Source of the DNA: an uncultured Pseudomonadota bacterium
GTDB lineage: Bacteria > Myxococcota_A > UBA796 > UBA9615
NCBI GenBank assembly: GCA_937891735.1
Contig: CALAGR010000169.1
Span: 1 to 37,305, forward strand
Direction: 5' to 3'
Length of the DNA: 37,305 nt
Shown here: one piece after another, positions 33,310-37,305 of the stretch
Numbering within the stretch: the stretch's first letter is position 1
Layout: each line of letters opens with the position of its first letter
The notes under the pieces: model-generated
Told to the model about the DNA's origin: nothing
The model's input: only the letters and a program-made list of their open reading frames with translations
The model's database searches: none
Position numbers and translations under genes: made by a program

Positions 33310-35871
33310 TCACTCGCGCGGCGCCGAACGCAGGCGGATGCGCCGCCACCCCAGATCGACGATCAGGAGCCCCAGCGCCGCGAACAGGGGCCACGGCCAC
33401 CGGGGCACGCGGTCGATGCGCTCCGCCACCGGCGCATCGAGGAGCTCCGCGGCGGTCGGTCCCAGGAGCCCGTCGGTGGCCTGGGCGATGTGGCGCAGCA
33501 GGGTCGCGTTCGCCCGCGCACCGCGCAGTTCCTCCGGCGGCGTGGGCGCCACGCTGGCCAGCAGCTCTCCTCCCGGAGGCGGCGGCGCGCCGGGCCGATC
33601 CACGCCCACCGCGCTGACCCGGATCAGGGTCGCGCCACCCTCGGCGAGCGCGATGTCCGCTCCGTAGCGTCCCGGGCCCACCGCCGGCAGCACCACCGTC
33701 GTCGGCGCCCCGGCGGGCCCGTGCACGATGGCCTCCACCACCAGATCGCCGCGGGGGTTGCGCAGGTCGTCCTGGGCCGAGAAGACGGCCCTGGCCCGCG
33801 CTCCCTCGACCCGCACGTCCAGCCCCACCCTCAGCGGCGGCTCGGGCCGCAGGATGGCCTCCACCGTGCCTTCCCACAGCGGCGCGAGGCCTGACCATCC
33901 CGCCCAGTCGGCGCTCCAGGCGCCCCCGATGTCGCTGGTGAACAGCGTCACCTGCCCCCGTCCGAAGCGCCCCTGCACGAGGATCGGGCGCCCATCCCCG
34001 GTCGCCAGGGCCAGGGCGGAGCCGGCCTTCTGCTCGCCGCGCACGAACCCGTCGAGCTCCGGCCAGCGGCTGCCCGCCGGCACCCGCGCGAGCATGGGGG
34101 AGCCCTGCACGGGGTGCACCGCGAACGACTCGTCGACCTTGTTGGTGCGGGTCACCTCCATCATCTCGTCCAGGAACAGGCGCGGAAGCTCCGTGAAGGA
34201 CTTCGTGTAGTAGGCGCGGCCCCCGCCGGCCTTCGCGATCCGCTCCATCTCGGGCCGGTCGCTGTCCGCCGACACGGCGATGGTGGTGACCGTGATGTCC
34301 CGCTTCTTCATGGACGTGACGATGTCGCCGGAGCGAGCGAACGTCGTGGTGGACTGGCCGTCGCTGAGCAGGACCACGTGCTTGACCAGCGCCTCGTCGG
34401 CCCGCAGCGCGTCGTAGCCCGCCTGGAGCGCGTGGTAGATGCTCGTGCCGCCCCGGACCTTGACCGCGGCCAGGGCGTTGATGATCGCCGCGCTGTCCGA
34501 GAACGTGTCCAGCTCCACGATCCACGCGGGGAAGTCGCTGAAGCCGATGACCCCCACGCGGGCCTCCTCGGGCAGCAGGTACAGGGACTGGGCGAGGGCC
34601 GCGGCGGCCAGCTCGAACTTCGCCCCGCCGGCCATGGAGTCCGAGCTGTCCAGGCAGTACACCACCGACAGGGGCGCGCGCTGCTTCTTCTTCCGCTTCG
34701 GGAACTTGACGGGCAGCGCCGCGGCGAGCGGGGCCACCACGTCCTCGTCCGTGACCAGCCCGTGCGCCCCGCCCGTCACCAGCAGTCGGCCGCCCTCGCG
34801 CACGTAGTCGTGCAGGGCGCCGATCCGGGCCGCGCCGAGTCCCGGCAGATCCGGGTCCAGCAGCACCACGAGGGACCAGGCGTCGTACGGGCCCTCGGGC
34901 AGCGTCTGCGCCGAGGTCACCTGCAGCGTGGGCTGGTAGCCGCTGACGGCCGCCCGCACCGCCGCGGAGCCGGCATCACCGACGATGAGCGCCGCGGGGC
35001 GCGCACGCACGCGCAGTCGCGCAGGGTGCTCCGCCCGCACGTCCTGGCCCTCGGCGCGGGCGGTCAGGGCCAGGATCCCCGGGGCCTCGGATCGGAACGT
35101 CAAGGTGTGCCGGCTCAGACCGAGCGGCAGCGTCGCCGCCCGCCGCGCCACCTCCCGGCCCTCCAGGTCCAGGACCAGGACCACGTCCCCGGGATCGTTG
35201 GTGCGCACCGCCATCTGCACGGCCACCTCGTCCCCCGCCAGCAGGTCTTGGGTCGGAGTGACCTCGACGACCTCGAGCAGCACCGCGCGGTCGAGCAGCG
35301 GCACCACGTGCACCGGCACGTCCCGCGCCGACGCCACCCGCAGCGTGGGATCGAGCGTGCCCCGCGTGACGGCGCCGTCGGTCAGCAGCACCACCTCCCG
35401 CAGCCGGGCAGCGGGCAGGCGGGCCAGGGCCACCTCCAGCGCGGCCTGCAGATCGGTGCCCTCGTCGGTGGCGCGGGCGGCGTGGGTGGACAGCGCGGCC
35501 GCGAGATCGGTGACCACCACCGGGGCCTTCCCCGCCCACACATAGACGGGCTGCAGGTCACCGCGTCGGGCCTCCAGGTCCTCCAGCCACGCCACGGCGC
35601 GCTCCCGCCGCAGCGCGTCCACCGACGCGGAGCCGTCCAACACCACCGCCAGGGAGCGGTCGGGGCTCGTCTTCTCCTCGAACGGTCCGCCCGCGGCGAA
35701 CACCAGCGCCACCAGCGCCACCGTGCGCAGCACCATCGCGCCGAAGGAACGCCAGCGGGGGTGTCCGGCCGTGGACCGCTCCCGCAGCAGCGCCACCAGC
35801 GGCGTCAGCGCCAGGAGCCACAGCACCCCGGGCGACTCGAACTGGAAGCGCGACAGGTCGAGCCACGTCAT
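33310..35871 (-). CDS. membrane protein with two VWA domains and a GATase1-like domain
   Basis: This 853-residue protein has an N-terminal helix (ESPGVLWLLALTPLVALL) of the BatA kind and a second one near 45-62. The first VWA domain starts at about 72 with MIDAS DGSAS (D79, S83). A beta-sandwich (about 200-290) and a class I glutamine-amidotransferase-like domain (about 295-385, LIVGDAG...LVTGGAHG, no catalytic Cys seen) follow. The second VWA domain starts at about 403 with MIDAS DSSDS (D408, S412) and continues to about 580. The protein closes with a beta-rich region and a last helix (WPLFAALGLLIVDLGW). Both metal sites look complete. This domain set is known in uncharacterised membrane proteins often encoded with MoxR ATPases and BatA-like partners. 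The ATG overlaps the stop of the upstream gene (ATGA, 35868-35871), so the two are coupled. The function is probably complex assembly or envelope maintenance, by analogy. Confidence 0.9.
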   Translation of the reverse strand: MTWLDLSRFQFESPGVLWLLALTPLVALLRERSTAGHPRWRSFGAMVLRTVALVALVFAAGGPFEEKTSPDRSLAVVLDGSASVDALRRERAVAWLEDLEARRGDLQPVYVWAGKAPVVVTDLAAALSTHAARATDEGTDLQAALEVALARLPAARLREVVLLTDGAVTRGTLDPTLRVASARDVPVHVVPLLDRAVLLEVVEVTPTQDLLAGDEVAVQMAVRTNDPGDVVLVLDLEGREVARRAATLPLGLSRHTLTFRSEAPGILALTARAEGQDVRAEHPARLRVRARPAALIVGDAGSAAVRAAVSGYQPTLQVTSAQTLPEGPYDAWSLVVLLDPDLPGLGAARIGALHDYVREGGRLLVTGGAHGLVTDEDVVAPLAAALPVKFPKRKKKQRAPLSVVYCLDSSDSMAGGAKFELAAAALAQSLYLLPEEARVGVIGFSDFPAWIVELDTFSDSAAIINALAAVKVRGGTSIYHALQAGYDALRADEALVKHVVLLSDGQSTTTFARSGDIVTSMKKRDITVTTIAVSADSDRPEMERIAKAGGGRAYYTKSFTELPRLFLDEMMEVTRTNKVDESFAVHPVQGSPMLARVPAGSRWPELDGFVRGEQKAGSALALATGDGRPILVQGRFGRGQVTLFTSDIGGAWSADWAGWSGLAPLWEGTVEAILRPEPPLRVGLDVRVEGARARAVFSAQDDLRNPRGDLVVEAIVHGPAGAPTTVVLPAVGPGRYGADIALAEGGATLIRVSAVGVDRPGAPPPPGGELLASVAPTPPEELRGARANATLLRHIAQATDGLLGPTAAELLDAPVAERIDRVPRWPWPLFAALGLLIVDLGWRRIRLRSAPRE

Positions 35872-37305
35872 CGGGTGTAGATCCCGAACTCGAGCAGGGC
35901 GACGCCGGCGACGCCCAGGCTCAGCAGCCACCAGGGCGCGGGCCCCGGAGCGGGCGACTCGTCCTGCTCCACCGGGGACGCCAGCACCACCGTGTCCCCG
36001 GGCGGCAGATCCGCGAGCCTGCTCTCCTCCAGGGACGCGAGGTTCACCCCCAGATCCACGACGCCCAGGGACGGATCCTGCACCCGGAACAGCCCCGGCC
36101 GCGGGAACCGATACGGAGTGGGCCCGTCTCCCAGGGGGACCCGCCAGGTCGCGCGGCGCAGCCCCAACGGGTCTCCGGAGCGCGCCGCGTAGGCCTGCTG
36201 CCGCAGGTCGGTGATCTGGGCCATGCCTTCGGCGCCGTCGAGCCACCACGGATCCCGCAGCCGCCAGCGCTCCCCCGGCGGCTCCGAGACGGTCCGACCG
36301 TCCCGCATCCACAAGATCAGGTTGACGATCGTCTGGGGGAACGCGAGCCGCAGGGGCAGATCCGAGGCCGACAGCGGGAAGCCCCAGATCACCAGGCGCT
36401 GATCTCCGTGCTCCCGGGCCAGGGCCAGGGCGCCGCTGGTGGTGCCGAGCAGCCGGACGTCGCCCTCCCCCGGCTCGAACACGATGGACGTCTGGATGTT
36501 CAGATCCCGGAGCACGAGGCCCTCGAACAGCGGGTGGGAGCGGTTCCAGTCGGTCACCACCGGCTTGTCGGCGGCGCCGCGCACCGTGGCCGGGGTCCGG
36601 GAGGCGGGCACGCCGAAGAGCACCGACCGGGGCGGGAGGGGCCCGTCGCGGCTGAGCAGCGGCGCGAACCGGTCGAAGAACACGACGTCCACGGCGTCGG
36701 CGCCCCGGCCCTTCCGATCCCGGTACTCCTGGGTGCTCAGGCGGGTGAGCTGGATCCCCGGGATGAGCGCCAGCACCCGCTCCAGGAAGCGGTTGCCGTC
36801 CGAGACGAGCCAGATGGTGACGGGCTCCACGGGCTGCACCCAGGCGTACGCCACGTCGTCCGCGGCCAGCGCGTCCCCCAGGGCTGCGCCGTCCGGACCG
36901 ACCGGACCTCCCTCGAAGACCGCTTCACGCACGATGGCCTCGACCCCCGAGCCCGGCAGCGGCTGGAAGCGGTACCGCCGGATCAGCTCCTGTCCCGGCA
37001 GCAGATCGATGGCCGACTCCCCCAGGATCGCGTCCTCCGTCTCCAGCGCGAGCACGGCCTGGACCGGCCACGGCGTGGGGTTGGCGACCCGCACCAGGGC
37101 CTCCTCCTCGGCCGGGATCCCCTCCGCGGCGCGCAGGTCGAACGCGGTGATGGCGAGGTTGGGGGCCGGCGTGAACGGCGCCCGCAGCACGGCGCGCAGG
37201 GCGCTGCGCTCCCCGAAGGCGGCGATCACCGGGACGGCGTCGGGGTCGTCGGTCCACACCTCGATCACCGCGCGCTCGGGCCGCAGTCCGGGCAGCGCCG
37301 CGGCC
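35868..37305 (-). CDS. BatA-like membrane protein, 5' end outside the window
   Basis: The frame is open to the right edge, so the N-terminus is missing; a GTG at 37268 is only an internal candidate. At least 478 residues are present. The visible part begins in what may be the end of a VWA-like domain (VIEVWTDDPDAVPVIAAFGERSALRAV would be its last strands), then a beta-sandwich (NPTPWPVQAVLALETE), an alpha/beta domain (VTIWLVSDGNRFLERVLALIPG and VVFFDRF), a BatA-like C-terminal sandwich and one membrane helix at the very end (PWWLLSLGVAGVALLEFGIYTR is read as helix plus cytosolic tail). It is translationally coupled by ATGA to the double-VWA protein, and the two very likely form one membrane complex. 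Family resemblance is to BatA/aerotolerance-type proteins; the role is unknown. Confidence 0.82.
   Translation of the reverse strand, partial: AAALPGLRPERAVIEVWTDDPDAVPVIAAFGERSALRAVLRAPFTPAPNLAITAFDLRAAEGIPAEEEALVRVANPTPWPVQAVLALETEDAILGESAIDLLPGQELIRRYRFQPLPGSGVEAIVREAVFEGGPVGPDGAALGDALAADDVAYAWVQPVEPVTIWLVSDGNRFLERVLALIPGIQLTRLSTQEYRDRKGRGADAVDVVFFDRFAPLLSRDGPLPPRSVLFGVPASRTPATVRGAADKPVVTDWNRSHPLFEGLVLRDLNIQTSIVFEPGEGDVRLLGTTSGALALAREHGDQRLVIWGFPLSASDLPLRLAFPQTIVNLILWMRDGRTVSEPPGERWRLRDPWWLDGAEGMAQITDLRQQAYAARSGDPLGLRRATWRVPLGDGPTPYRFPRPGLFRVQDPSLGVVDLGVNLASLEESRLADLPPGDTVVLASPVEQDESPAPGPAPWWLLSLGVAGVALLEFGIYTR

Noticed and set aside
31645..33894. A 749-codon plus-strand open frame over the histidine kinase
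   Set aside because: Antisense to a gene with all histidine-kinase motifs intact; no domain of its own.

Overview
This is a 37.3 kb stretch of very GC-rich bacterial chromosome. Gene content points to a myxobacterium-like lineage (Myxococcota, formerly Deltaproteobacteria). The pointers are two eukaryotic-like Ser/Thr protein kinases, a large surface protein with MopE-type DCDG repeats and a MYXO-CTERM-like tail, an Asp-rich lipoprotein with a von Willebrand A (VWA) domain, several other lipoproteins and beta-helix secreted proteins, and a PAS-rich hybrid histidine kinase. The assignment is inference from gene families only. I see no rRNA, tRNA, CRISPR array, transposase or phage gene.

Layout. 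(1) 57-6621, minus strand: an operon read right to left, namely a secreted protein of unknown family, a membrane Ser/Thr kinase, a lipase-like lipoprotein joined in frame to a LOG-family protein, a small SxtJ-like protein and a NodU-type carbamoyltransferase. Three of the four junctions are 4-base GTGA overlaps or an SD overlapping a stop. (2) 6850-10809, plus: a choice-of-anchor-Q-like beta-helix protein, a VWA lipoprotein and an Xaa-Pro aminopeptidase. (3) 10828-12456, minus: an exported trypsin-like protease with a TPR-like C-terminal half, divergent from (4). (4) 12540-17822, plus: a compact five-gene unit of Ser/Thr kinase, GH3-family acyl-adenylate enzyme, SDR oxidoreductase, nitronate-monooxygenase/FabK-like flavoprotein and patatin-like hydrolase. 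This is the best candidate for an undescribed pathway. (5) 17829-22703: an alpha-galactosidase-like lipoprotein (minus), a Cys/Met-metabolism PLP enzyme (plus), a CHAD-domain protein (minus) and a response regulator (plus). (6) 22769-28683, minus: a 1473-residue beta-helix/MopE protein that runs on into a lipoprotein, then an overlapping gene for a probable outer-membrane protein. (7) 29168-31048: a MATE transporter (plus) facing a small membrane protein (minus). (8) 31135-37305, minus: a truncated BatA-like membrane protein, a double-VWA membrane protein and a hybrid histidine kinase.

How the parts may work together. Region 1 couples a signalling kinase to carbamoylation-type chemistry and a nucleoside-monophosphate hydrolase-like protein. 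Region 4 places carboxylate activation, ketone/alcohol redox, flavin redox and ester hydrolysis under one probable transcript headed by a kinase. Region 6 looks like a surface-displayed Ca- or metal-binding protein with its own envelope partner. At two places (around 3340-3420 and 25140-25200) an exported protein and an unrelated second protein share one open frame. In both, a one-base shift would restore two separate genes, so indels or sequence errors must be considered before calling them fusions.
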